DNA from: Labilibaculum euxinicum
GTDB taxonomy: Bacteria; Bacteroidota; Bacteroidia; Bacteroidales; Marinifilaceae
Direction: 5' to 3'
Assembly (NCBI RefSeq): GCF_009795715.1
Contig: NZ_WTCR01000014.1
Location: forward strand, 1 to 64,000
Length of the DNA: 64,000 nucleotides
Of this stretch, positions 1 to 8,500 are shown piece after piece; position 1 is the first letter of the stretch, and the number at the start of each line of letters is the position of its first letter. A program made the translations under genes and the position numbers. Below the pieces are notes generated by a model. It worked only from the letters and a program-made list of their open reading frames with translations, searched no databases and was not told where the DNA came from.

Positions 1-105
<105 letters not shown>

Positions 106-110
106 TTTTA

Positions 111-146
111 AAGAGTCTTGTTCCAATGGAATGAGACTCTTTTTTG
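111..146 (+). terminator. rRNA operon terminator
   Basis: A 14-bp stem (AAGAGTCTTGTTCC pairing with GGAATGAGACTCTT, with G-U pairs) is followed by a run of T. It sits five bases after the 5S rRNA. Confidence 0.9.
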
Positions 147-273
147 TTATATGTGTAAATTTTTAACAGCAGAATTTTAATATAGATCGCAAATATATTC
201 TCTTCTTTAACTCTCTCTAAGGTTTTTTAACCTATATTTTGAATCAATCCATTCAACTTAATAACAGTTTGTT

Positions 274-281
274 TATCTTTG
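274..281 (+). promoter_or_regulatory. Candidate -7 promoter box for the porin gene
   Basis: TATCTTTG matches the Bacteroidota -7 consensus TAnnTTTG. It ends only six bases before the chosen ATG at 288, so transcription from here would give a nearly leaderless mRNA. No clear -33 TTG was found at the expected distance, so this is weak. Confidence 0.3.
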
Positions 282-287
282 TTGGCT

Positions 288-2270
288 ATGAAACAATTCT
301 TCCTATTAGTAACAATTTTAGTTTGTCTTTGTCTGAATTCTTATGCTCAGGTGTATGAAGGTCGTCCTGATGATCTTCAAAGAGATAAATTAGGGAGTAG
401 AGGTAAATTGGGAAAGGAAGGTAATGAACTTGACAGTTTAGGCTATAATAATGTAAAATCTGTTATTAAGAGTTGGAAACTCACTGATTTTGCTTCGAGA
501 AATGAGTTAGTTGAATTAGATACAATTTTGGGCTCTCAACATAACTACAACCCAATATTTAAAAAGAGTATTTCCAACACTTATTTAGGCAATTTAGGTT
601 CTCCATACTTATCAAATATTTATAGAGATCGTAATGTCAATGAACAGTTCTTACCGTTTTCGCCTTATAGGAACTATATGCTTAAACCGGAAGATATCGT
701 ATTCTTTAATACAACCACACCTTTTACAAGTGTTTATTACGAAACAGGTGGCCCTAAGGGACGAGCGGAGAATTTATTGAGAGTGTTGCAAACACAGAAT
801 ATTAATCCTAACTTGAATGTGGGAGTTAGTTATAACTTAATTTCGAGTGATGGGCAGTATCAAAATCAGAAAACAAAGTTGTATGATTTTAGCTTTTTCT
901 CTTCTTATAAAAAAGAAAGGTACGGGTTGGATTTTGTTTTGAATCAAAATAGTCTGAATAATGAGGAGAACGGTGGTTTGTCTGAAGATACTGACTTAAC
1001 TGATAAAAGTGAGGATCCGGAAAATTTGGAAGTCCGGCTTGATGGTGCTAAAAGTAAATTGACCAATTTTAATTTTTTCATGAATCATTCTTATGGCATT
1101 GGTGAAGAAAGAGAAGTTATTCAGGAGAAGGATACAACTTATTCTTATCCTATAAATTTTATTTATAATTTTAAGTATGAATCAGATAGTTGGAGATACA
1201 AGGAAACAATAATCGACAATTCTTTTTATTCACATTATTATTATGATACTAAGTCGACATTTGATAAAGTTGAATATTCAAACATTAGAAATACGTTTCA
1301 GCTTGTATTTAATGAAAATAAAAACAAGTGGATTCGTTTGGGAGCTAGGTTTGGAATTATAAGCGATCTTGGAAAATACAACACCAGATTAGCGGTAAAG
1401 GAAATTTCTTTTCACCAAACGGACACTAAAATTCATAATAATCAACTTCTTGCCGGTTTGTTTAGTTCAGCAGGTTCATCTTTAAATTGGAATGCAACCG
1501 GAAGGTATGTATTCGAAGGATATAAGCAAAATGATTTTGAGCTAAAATATGAATTAACAAAATGGATTGGAAAAAAAGATACAATTCATCACGGTGTATC
1601 TGTTCTTGCTAAATTAAATTCTAAAACACCTGATTTTCTTCTTTCTAAGTACTATGGAAATAACCAGCAGTGGAATTTGAATTTGGATAAGATTACAGAA
1701 TTAGAGCTTGGAATTGAATATTTTAATGAGAAAAGGAATTTAAAAATAGGTGGGCAAATTAACCAAATAGATAATTATACTTATTTTGGACTGGATACTA
1801 TTCCAGAACAAACAAACAAAGGAATTACGGTATTGACCGGATATTTAGAAAAAAGATTCAAGTTGGGAAACTTTTATCTAAACCAAAAGTTAGTTGGTCA
1901 AAAAGGATCTGAGGATAAAATTTTACCATTACCAACTTTTTCAATCTATAGTAATAATTATTATAAAAATACATTTTTTAAAGGCGCACTTGGGCTTCAA
2001 GTAGGATTTGCAGTGCATTACAATACTGCATTTTATGCCCCTGACTATATGCCATCAACAGGACAGTTCTTTTTGCAGAATCAGAAAGAAATTGGTGATT
2101 ATCCTAAGGTTGATGTATACATTAATTTTAGAATTAGACGTACTCGGATATTTGTTATGTATGAGCACATGAACGCGTCGATTGGCAGTAAAAATTATTT
2201 TGTTGCTCCACACTACCCTCTCAATCCAGCCATGTTAAAATATGGACTAATCTGGACTTTTTACAATTAA
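288..2270 (+). CDS. Putative porin, Porin_10-type outer-membrane beta-barrel
   Basis: A 660-residue protein with an N-terminal signal peptide (MKQFFLLVTILVCLCLNSYAQ). The body is rich in alternating aromatic/polar strands (FNFFMNHSYGIG, NKWIRLGARFGII, VDVYINFRIRRTRIFVMYEH) and ends in an aromatic-rich strand (YGLIWTFYN), as outer-membrane barrels do. Length, the early N-terminal region with a LTDFASRNELVELDT motif and the barrel agree with the Bacteroidota 'putative porin' family (Porin_10); substrate is unknown. A TTG nine bases upstream is in frame, but the ATG at 288 directly precedes the signal peptide and is preferred. The gene stands 90 bases before the lytic transglycosylase on the same strand. 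Confidence 0.8.
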   Translation: MKQFFLLVTILVCLCLNSYAQVYEGRPDDLQRDKLGSRGKLGKEGNELDSLGYNNVKSVIKSWKLTDFASRNELVELDTILGSQHNYNPIFKKSISNTYLGNLGSPYLSNIYRDRNVNEQFLPFSPYRNYMLKPEDIVFFNTTTPFTSVYYETGGPKGRAENLLRVLQTQNINPNLNVGVSYNLISSDGQYQNQKTKLYDFSFFSSYKKERYGLDFVLNQNSLNNEENGGLSEDTDLTDKSEDPENLEVRLDGAKSKLTNFNFFMNHSYGIGEEREVIQEKDTTYSYPINFIYNFKYESDSWRYKETIIDNSFYSHYYYDTKSTFDKVEYSNIRNTFQLVFNENKNKWIRLGARFGIISDLGKYNTRLAVKEISFHQTDTKIHNNQLLAGLFSSAGSSLNWNATGRYVFEGYKQNDFELKYELTKWIGKKDTIHHGVSVLAKLNSKTPDFLLSKYYGNNQQWNLNLDKITELELGIEYFNEKRNLKIGGQINQIDNYTYFGLDTIPEQTNKGITVLTGYLEKRFKLGNFYLNQKLVGQKGSEDKILPLPTFSIYSNNYYKNTFFKGALGLQVGFAVHYNTAFYAPDYMPSTGQFFLQNQKEIGDYPKVDVYINFRIRRTRIFVMYEHMNASIGSKNYFVAPHYPLNPAMLKYGLIWTFYN

Positions 2271-2360
2271 GGATTTATTATAAAAACCAAGAACTGAATC
2301 AAATATTTCTAGGTTGGAAATCTGATTTTTTCTAATTTTTAATTAGGAAAGGAAAAAGTT

Positions 2361-3776
2361 ATGTCTGGAATCAAATATTTAAAATTATTTATCCCCGTGA
2401 TTTTCATGGTCTTTCTTCAGACTTGTAATCAAAACCGTAAGATGGTTGGATTGCAGATTGATGAGAAACCAGTTGTGGAGTTAAAGCATGTAAAGCTTCG
2501 TGGGAAGTTGCGTGTGGTTACGGATTACAATTCCACCAATTACTTTGTATACAAGGGGCATACAATGGGGTTTCAATATGAAATGCTTGAAGCTTTGGCT
2601 AAGCACTTAGGTGTTAAATTGGAGCTGACTGTAAACAATGATTTGGTATCCGCTTTTGCTTCTTTGGAACGAGGTGATGTGGATTTATTAGGGATGAATT
2701 TAGCAGTGACAACTGATCGCATGGAGAAATTCAATTTTACGATTCCTCATAGTCAGTCGCCACAGGTATTAATTCAGCGGAGTCCTGTTAATGATTCTAT
2801 TGGTTTCATTAGGAACAAGGCTGATTTAGGAGGTAAGCGAATTCATGTACAGTCAGGATCATCATTTCAAGAGCATTTGGTAAAACTCTCTAATGAAATG
2901 GAAATGCCTATTGATATAGTAGTTGTTGATATGTTGGAGGAAGAGGAGCTGATATCGATGGTTGCCAGTGGTGAGATCGATTATACTATTGCAGATGAAA
3001 ATGTTGCGATGGTTAATTCATCGTATTATCCGGGTATTGAGTTTAAGACAAGTGTGAGTTTACCTCAGAACCTGGCATGGGCATTGCGCAAAGGAGCGAA
3101 TCATTTAACTCATGATGTTAATATGTGGTTAATGAATTTTCAAAAAACGAAAGAATACAAACGAATATACCAGCGATATTTTAAGAGCAGCCGAATTGAA
3201 GAGATGATGCAAAGTGAGTATTTTACTGTAAAAAGTGGTAAGATTTCGGATTTTGATGATCTTCTTAAGGAAAAAGCGAAAATAATAAATTGGGATTGGA
3301 GATTGCTGTCAGCTTTGATATCTCAGGAATCAAATTTTGATCCTAAGGCGCAATCATGGGTTGGAGCTTTTGGTTTAATGCAACTAATGCCCGAAACTGC
3401 TTATCGATATGATGTTGATTCACTTTCTTCTCCTATTGATAATGTTGATGCCGGAGTTAGGCATCTGAAATATCTAAAAGGGAAATTGGACAAGACTCTG
3501 TCTGACAAGACGGATGAGTTGAAATTTTTACTTGCGTCATATAATGTTGGATTAGGACATGTGCTGGATGCAAGACGATTGGCAGAAAAAAATGGTAAGA
3601 ATCCTGATCAATGGAAGGGAAGTGTCGACTATTATTTATTGAATAAATCGAAACCGGAGTTTTTTAATGATCCGGTAGTGAAATATGGTTATTGCCGTGG
3701 TTCGGAGCCTTATCAGTATGTGAATAAAATTTTGGAACGCTATAATAATTACCAAAACATTGTATTACTGAATTAG
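2361..3776 (+). CDS. mltF: MltF-like lytic murein transglycosylase with solute-binding domain
   Basis: A 471-residue lipoprotein. The signal ends in a lipobox (FLQTC, Cys22). Residues about 45-275 form a type 3 periplasmic solute-binding domain (LRVVTDYNSTNYFVYKGHTMGFQYE, here split by eye; later GDVDLLGMNLAVTTDR). Residues about 300-450 form a transglycosylase SLT domain with catalytic Glu in ALISQESNFDP and the GAFGLMQLMPETA motif. This order is that of MltF, which cleaves peptidoglycan glycan strands to 1,6-anhydro products in the periplasm while the binding domain senses muropeptides. The last 12 bases overlap the convergent NUDIX gene. The signal peptide fits the ATG at 2361. Confidence 0.88.
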   Translation: MSGIKYLKLFIPVIFMVFLQTCNQNRKMVGLQIDEKPVVELKHVKLRGKLRVVTDYNSTNYFVYKGHTMGFQYEMLEALAKHLGVKLELTVNNDLVSAFASLERGDVDLLGMNLAVTTDRMEKFNFTIPHSQSPQVLIQRSPVNDSIGFIRNKADLGGKRIHVQSGSSFQEHLVKLSNEMEMPIDIVVVDMLEEEELISMVASGEIDYTIADENVAMVNSSYYPGIEFKTSVSLPQNLAWALRKGANHLTHDVNMWLMNFQKTKEYKRIYQRYFKSSRIEEMMQSEYFTVKSGKISDFDDLLKEKAKIINWDWRLLSALISQESNFDPKAQSWVGAFGLMQLMPETAYRYDVDSLSSPIDNVDAGVRHLKYLKGKLDKTLSDKTDELKFLLASYNVGLGHVLDARRLAEKNGKNPDQWKGSVDYYLLNKSKPEFFNDPVVKYGYCRGSEPYQYVNKILERYNNYQNIVLLN

Positions 3777-4424
3777 TCCGGCTCGAAGAAACATTTCTCT
3801 TAATTCGGATAGAATCATTGCAGTGGCTCCCCAAATTTTGTGCTCTTTTGCTTGAAAATAAGGAGCGTGAATTTCGAATCCGTTTTTGTTAATGGTGAAA
3901 TTGCTAATATTCTCTTTTCCTAATAGTTGAGATACAGGCATTTCGATTATTTCTTCAACTTCGAATTCATTCAATTTAAATTCAGGTCTTTTTTCGCAAT
4001 ATCCTAATACGGGTAAAACCATAAAATTACTGACTGGAATGTAAAGTTCTGTTAAGAAGCCTAATATTTTTATTTTTTTGCAGTCGACACCAAGTTCTTC
4101 ATTTGTTTCTCGAATTGCAGTTATTGTTCTATTTGCATCACTTTCTTCATATTTTCCTCCAGGTAAACTAATTTGACCACTATGGCTGTTGTTTCCTGTT
4201 GTTCTTTTCATGAAAGGAATATACAATTGACCATTGTGAGGATAAAATAATAATAGAACACTACTATCCCTGGCAATACTAGGATCACTTGTTTTAAGGG
4301 CGTGATCCCGAATCGACGGGGACATTAAATTTTGAGCCTCGAAACCAGGCAATCCATTATTTAGTTCATTATTTACTAAACTGGTAAATTGTTCAAGGTC
4401 AAATATCGTTTCTAAAGTACTCAT
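3765..4424 (-). CDS. NUDIX hydrolase, CoA pyrophosphatase-like
   Basis: A 219-residue protein with a complete Nudix box (GGKYEESDANRTITAIRETNEELGV region, i.e. G-x5-E-x7-RE-x2-EE-x-G). The preceding LPFMKRT-like segment (YIPFMKRTTGNNSHSGQISLPGG) resembles the UPF0035/NudL signature of CoA and acyl-CoA pyrophosphatases, so hydrolysis of CoA to phosphopantetheine and 3',5'-ADP is the likely reaction, in the cytoplasm. It is convergent with, and overlaps by 12 bases, the mltF-like gene. Other nucleoside diphosphate-X substrates are possible. Confidence 0.82.
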   Translation of the reverse strand: MSTLETIFDLEQFTSLVNNELNNGLPGFEAQNLMSPSIRDHALKTSDPSIARDSSVLLLFYPHNGQLYIPFMKRTTGNNSHSGQISLPGGKYEESDANRTITAIRETNEELGVDCKKIKILGFLTELYIPVSNFMVLPVLGYCEKRPEFKLNEFEVEEIIEMPVSQLLGKENISNFTINKNGFEIHAPYFQAKEHKIWGATAMILSELREMFLRAGLIQ

Positions 4425-4510
4425 AAAGGCTTTTTTCTAATAGTACTTAAAGATAATAATAATGTTTCCCTCTAGTAAGAAAAAAATATTAATCTTTTTT
4501 AGATCAGCAA

Positions 4511-4540
4511 AAAGTAACCCCGAAAAAAAATCGGGGTTTA
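4511..4540 (-). terminator. gatD terminator
   Basis: On the minus strand an 8-bp stem AACCCCGA / TCGGGGTT carries a run of eight T in its loop and is followed by TACTTTTTGC. It lies just after the gatD stop codon. The hairpin is symmetric, so weak bidirectional activity is possible. Confidence 0.7.
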
Positions 4541-4542
4541 AA

Positions 4543-5925
4543 CTATTTTCTAAAGTTTTTAACAAATTGTTCTACTTCAGGAACTCCTCCCTGATAGAGA
4601 AGATATCCATTATAAGGTTCTCTTTTTGTTGTTTCGTCGTTTACGGGTTTTTGCATAATGTCAATTACCTCTTTTCGTTTGCTGGTTTGGCCTAGTGTCC
4701 ATCCTAATTTAATATAGGCGGCTTCGGGCAGCATATTATCAAGCGGAACAATTCCCATTGAGAGTAAGTCTCGTCCTGTATCGTAAACAAACATGTGAGT
4801 GTAACCCCAAAGAGTTTGAACGGTCATGAATATATGAACCCCTTTTTCAACTGCTCTTTTTAAAGCTGGGTAAACCGGTTTGTTGACATGACCAAGGCCA
4901 GTACCAGCGATAATTATTCCCTTATAGCCACAGTCAACTAATGCATCGATAATATCGGGTTGCATATTAGGATAGTAGTATAGAATCGTAACTTTTTCTT
5001 CGAAGTAAGGAAGGATTTTTACGTTTCGATCTTTTCGTCGGTGATTGTACTGTTTTTTAATTGGTTTAACTCCTTTTCTGGTAACCGTAGCTAAGGGTGT
5101 ATCGCCAAGAGTCCGGAAGGTAGATCGATAACTCGAATGCATTTTTCTCACTCTGGTTCCCCGATGCAAAAATCCATATTCATCCGAAGTTGGGCCAAAC
5201 ATACAAACCATTACTTCTGCAATATCACCGTGACCGGCAGCTACTGCTGAGTGCATTAAATTTAAAGCTGCATCTGATGACGGTCGATCTGATGATCGCT
5301 GAGAACCTACTAAAACAATTGGAACGGGTGAATCCTGAACCATATAGGTTAAGGCGGCCGCGGTATGATGCAATGTATCTGTTCCATGAGCGATAATAAT
5401 TCCATCAATTCCGTTTTCAATTTCTTTTCCAATTGCAATGGCTAATGAAATGTATTGTTTCGGTCCCATATTTTCACTGAACACAGCAAAAACCTTTTCG
5501 GTAGATAGATTACATATATCAGCCAATTCAGGAACAGAACCATAAAGTTCTCCTGGTGAAAAGGCCGGAATAACAGCTCCGGTTCTATAATCTAACCGGG
5601 ATGCGATTGTTCCTCCGGTTCCAAACAGCTTTACAGCTGGTTGTCCATTTGTATAAGGAAATTCTTTTTCGGGAACTTTATAATTGGCTTTTTTGTAACC
5701 GATTTCCTTCATTTCTTTTATAGTTGTAACATTTATCCCAATGTTGTAACCGGTTATTATTTTAAGCACAATGTGCTGATCATCATCATTTTCTGCTCTC
5801 GGTAGAATTGTTCCGTCGAATTCGCCTCGGGTGGTAACAATATGTGTTTTGCCCCATACCCGAACACTGTATTTTTTTAGGGTCTCAAGAGCCATCCCTT
5901 TGTATCCTTGAAAAATATCTTCCAT
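4543..5925 (-). CDS. gatD: Glu-tRNA(Gln) amidotransferase subunit D (archaeal-type GatD)
   Basis: A 460-residue asparaginase-family protein with an N-terminal extension of about 95 residues, as in GatD and unlike plain asparaginases. The catalytic set is intact: FGTGGTIAS (Thr106), HGTDTLHHTA (Thr182-Asp183) and Lys261 in RKMHSSYR. In archaeal GatDE, GatD hydrolyses glutamine or asparagine and passes ammonia to GatE, which converts Glu-tRNA(Gln) to Gln-tRNA(Gln). The start codon overlaps the gatE stop by one base (TAATG), implying translational coupling and a single complex. Type I asparaginase alone is the alternative, but the extension and the partner argue against it. GatDE is described as an archaeal enzyme, so its presence in a bacterium is notable. 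Confidence 0.9.
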   Translation of the reverse strand: MEDIFQGYKGMALETLKKYSVRVWGKTHIVTTRGEFDGTILPRAENDDDQHIVLKIITGYNIGINVTTIKEMKEIGYKKANYKVPEKEFPYTNGQPAVKLFGTGGTIASRLDYRTGAVIPAFSPGELYGSVPELADICNLSTEKVFAVFSENMGPKQYISLAIAIGKEIENGIDGIIIAHGTDTLHHTAAALTYMVQDSPVPIVLVGSQRSSDRPSSDAALNLMHSAVAAGHGDIAEVMVCMFGPTSDEYGFLHRGTRVRKMHSSYRSTFRTLGDTPLATVTRKGVKPIKKQYNHRRKDRNVKILPYFEEKVTILYYYPNMQPDIIDALVDCGYKGIIIAGTGLGHVNKPVYPALKRAVEKGVHIFMTVQTLWGYTHMFVYDTGRDLLSMGIVPLDNMLPEAAYIKLGWTLGQTSKRKEVIDIMQKPVNDETTKREPYNGYLLYQGGVPEVEQFVKNFRK

Positions 5926-7898
5926 TAGTTAAGTCGTTTGTCGATGTTTATTCTTAATTCCCTTAATTCAATATTCCCAATTGCCTGACGGTGCAATTGC
6001 CCCATAATCCAGTGACTGGCATTTTCACTGTTCTCAGATGGATGTAAGTCCTTAAATTTTTCTTCCAGAAAATCAATTGGAGCGATCAACTCGGCCAGAC
6101 TTCTTTTTTTAAATTTTAAGCTGATTAACATGGAGGCAAAATCCATACTTGGGTTTTGGTAGAGAATAGGGAACAGGTATCGTGTAATGTTTGGGTGTAA
6201 TTCCTGATCGTGAATGAACTTGAATAGTCCGACTAATTTTCGGTAGTTGAATTCGGGATGGATGCTGTATTTTCCGATGATGTTTTTATAAGTGTGGCCA
6301 AAGAATATTGCGGTATTTTTAGGATCGAATTGAAATCTGTCAGCTATTTCTTTAATAATTGGATACAGATCTTTACTGAGAATAAAATGATGGGAATCTT
6401 TAGGTACTCCCCATTCATTCATTTGATTAATTCGCTCACAAATATCATTTGGTAAATCTTTACCAAGATTATTGATGTATTCATCCGATAAAGGAATTGG
6501 AGCAGAGTCTGTATCCGGATACATTCGATCGGCACCCGGAAGAACTCTCTCGAAGATTGTTGTTCCATCGGGCAACGATTTGCGTGTTTCGTTTGGGACA
6601 CCATCAAAAACCATTTTACAACGTTCTTTTATTGTTTCGATTGCTGTAGGGATATCTTCTTTCGCTCCCCAAATGATTAATTGTGCATCATTTGAATTTG
6701 ATCCTAATTTGGCAAGTATTTTACCAAAATCTTCTTTTGACAGCAATTCTTCTTCTTGCTCTGAATGCACTAAATTGGGATGTTCGATACAGGCAATTAC
6801 TTTTAAACGCTGGGCAATTTCATCGGCAAAATTTTGGTTTGGCTGGGTAAAATGCGATAGTAATCCTTTAAATTCAGGAAGGTTAACAGCAATAATCTGA
6901 TGTTCTTTTTCTTTGCATTCAATTAAAGGGGAATATGTGAAATTATAGTCGTGATAATCTAACTCCAGTGTGTGAATGCTCCAATTTTCTTTTTGAATCC
7001 GTTCGTTTAATAGTTTTTTGATATTTAGCAAAGCCCATTGTCTGAAAGCCTCATTGTGTGAAAGTTCCGGAATCCATTTGTTGTGAGCAACTCCTTTAAT
7101 TTCGACTCTTGATCCGCCTTTGCAGCTAACATTTACATCTTCACGGCCTGCTCCCATTCCTGTGCGGACCAAGCCTGTGCTTCGATTTAAAAAACGGATG
7201 TATTCTGCAGCTTCCCGTAATTCATCAGGAGTGTTTAGTTCGGGGGCGGTAACTGTCTCTATCAGTGGCGTGCCAAGACGGTCTGTCTTATAATATCGCT
7301 CATGTCCAACGTCTGAAATTTCACGGCAAGAGTCTTCTTCGATGCTTAATTGTATCAGATTTACTTTTTTATTGCTTAGTTGAATCTGACCGTTTACACC
7401 TAAAATTGCGGTTCGCTGAAAGCCTGTAGGTATACTTCCATCCAAATATTGTTTTCGGGTAATATGTACTTCACCTACGATATTTAATTTGCACAAAAGT
7501 GAGATTCGAAGGGCAATTCCCAGAGCTTCCTGATTAATTCTAAAGGGAGGAGTATCGTCAATCTCGTAAGTACAGGCTGTTTCGTTGTTGATACGATATA
7601 TAATGTTTTTTCGGGTTTTAAACTCCATTAGCGCCGTGCCGTCATATCCGCCAAGTTCGCTCATTGCAGGGCGCATATGTCGTATTATTTCAGCATCGTA
7701 AGCTCCGTTTTTGTGAAAGACACCACTGGGACAGTGACAAAACAATTTTTCTTTTGTGTCAAGTTGCTGGTGAACTTCCAGTCCGGACATGAAACCAATT
7801 CGACGATAATCGTCCTCGGTGGCTTGCTGGCGGGTGACATAGCCAATTTGTTCTTTGGTTTGGAGATGGTTTTTGTTGGGTGTGAATATAGTATTCAT
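5925..7898 (-). CDS. gatE: Glu-tRNA(Gln) amidotransferase subunit E (archaeal-type GatE)
   Basis: A 657-residue protein. The N-terminal half is the GatB/GatE kinase-amidotransferase fold (GFMSGLEVHQQLDTKEKLFC, TETVTAPELNTPDE-like strand, GMGAGREDVNVS). The middle holds the AspRS-like GAD insertion that separates GatE from GatB (SNDAQLIIWGAKED, then GVPNETRKSLPDGTT and PGADRMYPDTDS). The C-terminal tail is YqeY-like but its end is divergent. It should phosphorylate the Glu on misacylated Glu-tRNA(Gln) and amidate it with ammonia from GatD. The ATG at 7898 is chosen over an in-frame TTG 24 bases upstream. No gatA, gatB or gatC is in the window. Confidence 0.9.
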   Translation of the reverse strand: MNTIFTPNKNHLQTKEQIGYVTRQQATEDDYRRIGFMSGLEVHQQLDTKEKLFCHCPSGVFHKNGAYDAEIIRHMRPAMSELGGYDGTALMEFKTRKNIIYRINNETACTYEIDDTPPFRINQEALGIALRISLLCKLNIVGEVHITRKQYLDGSIPTGFQRTAILGVNGQIQLSNKKVNLIQLSIEEDSCREISDVGHERYYKTDRLGTPLIETVTAPELNTPDELREAAEYIRFLNRSTGLVRTGMGAGREDVNVSCKGGSRVEIKGVAHNKWIPELSHNEAFRQWALLNIKKLLNERIQKENWSIHTLELDYHDYNFTYSPLIECKEKEHQIIAVNLPEFKGLLSHFTQPNQNFADEIAQRLKVIACIEHPNLVHSEQEEELLSKEDFGKILAKLGSNSNDAQLIIWGAKEDIPTAIETIKERCKMVFDGVPNETRKSLPDGTTIFERVLPGADRMYPDTDSAPIPLSDEYINNLGKDLPNDICERINQMNEWGVPKDSHHFILSKDLYPIIKEIADRFQFDPKNTAIFFGHTYKNIIGKYSIHPEFNYRKLVGLFKFIHDQELHPNITRYLFPILYQNPSMDFASMLISLKFKKRSLAELIAPIDFLEEKFKDLHPSENSENASHWIMGQLHRQAIGNIELRELRINIDKRLN

Positions 7899-7899
7899 T

Positions 7900-7919
7900 G
7901 GGTTAGTTTTTAGTAACCC
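7900..7919. repeat. Inverted repeat in the gatE leader
   Basis: GGGTTA and TAACCC flank an 8-base centre immediately upstream of the gatE ATG. Its outer arm (AGTAACCCC followed by A's) also occurs at the far end of the gatED pair in the gatD terminator. It could be a translational control hairpin or a leftover of an upstream terminator. Confidence 0.4.
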
Positions 7920-8000
7920 CAAAAAATACTAATAATCTGTTGGTTAAGAAATGATTTAATTCAGGTTTGCCCCCTGTTTTAATGAATTTTGATTTTGAAA

Positions 8001-8474
8001 TTAGGGTGTAAACGGCAATCTGATTTTGTAGCCTTTACTTTCAATATCTGCTTTTATTTTTGCCCCAATTGCTTGTCCCCACGACATTCCGGCCTGCATA
8101 CTTTCAGTGGTGATTTTCGGTAATTTCTGAGCAATTCTTTTTCCGGCAACCGATTCGTAAAAGTCAATCATGGCTAATACATCCTCGTGAGAAAGGTTCT
8201 GCCTGTAGATTGGCAAAAGCATTTTGATTAAATCATTAACTGAAGTATTCACGAATTCAACTTCAGCTTTGTCCCAATATTCTGTTGGAATATTTGATTC
8301 CTGACTTCGTAGTTGAATAATCATCGCTTTAATTGATTCCTGATAGCTGGCTTGTGATCCGTTTATCTGAAACAGATATTTTAAATCTTTTTCGTACGTG
8401 TTGGTTTCTTGCCCCGAAGAAGCGAATGTAGATGTCGAAAGGGTAAGAAATAAAAACAATACTATATTTTTCAT
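8001..8474 (-). CDS. DUF2059 domain periplasmic protein
   Basis: A 157-residue protein with a cleavable signal peptide (KNIVLFLFLTLSTSTFASS). The helical body with LLPIYRQNLSHEDVLAMIDFYESVAGKRIAQKLP is the DUF2059 signature; biochemical role unknown. It is the last gene of a same-strand run CPBP-protease, beta-lactamase, DUF2059, with 26 bases after the beta-lactamase gene, so it is probably co-transcribed. Confidence 0.8.
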   Translation of the reverse strand: MKNIVLFLFLTLSTSTFASSGQETNTYEKDLKYLFQINGSQASYQESIKAMIIQLRSQESNIPTEYWDKAEVEFVNTSVNDLIKMLLPIYRQNLSHEDVLAMIDFYESVAGKRIAQKLPKITTESMQAGMSWGQAIGAKIKADIESKGYKIRLPFTP

Positions 8475-8500
8475 GGTTTTTTAATTTGCTGAGAGTTTTT

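Noticed and set aside
4462-4695. Plus-strand reading frame of 77 codons over the gatD terminator and gatD 3' end
   Set aside because: It is antisense to gatD and runs through its terminator hairpin; low-complexity composition and no homology.
6472-6900. 142-codon plus-strand frame inside gatE
   Set aside because: Antisense shadow of a well-supported gene; its sequence mirrors the GatE codon pattern.
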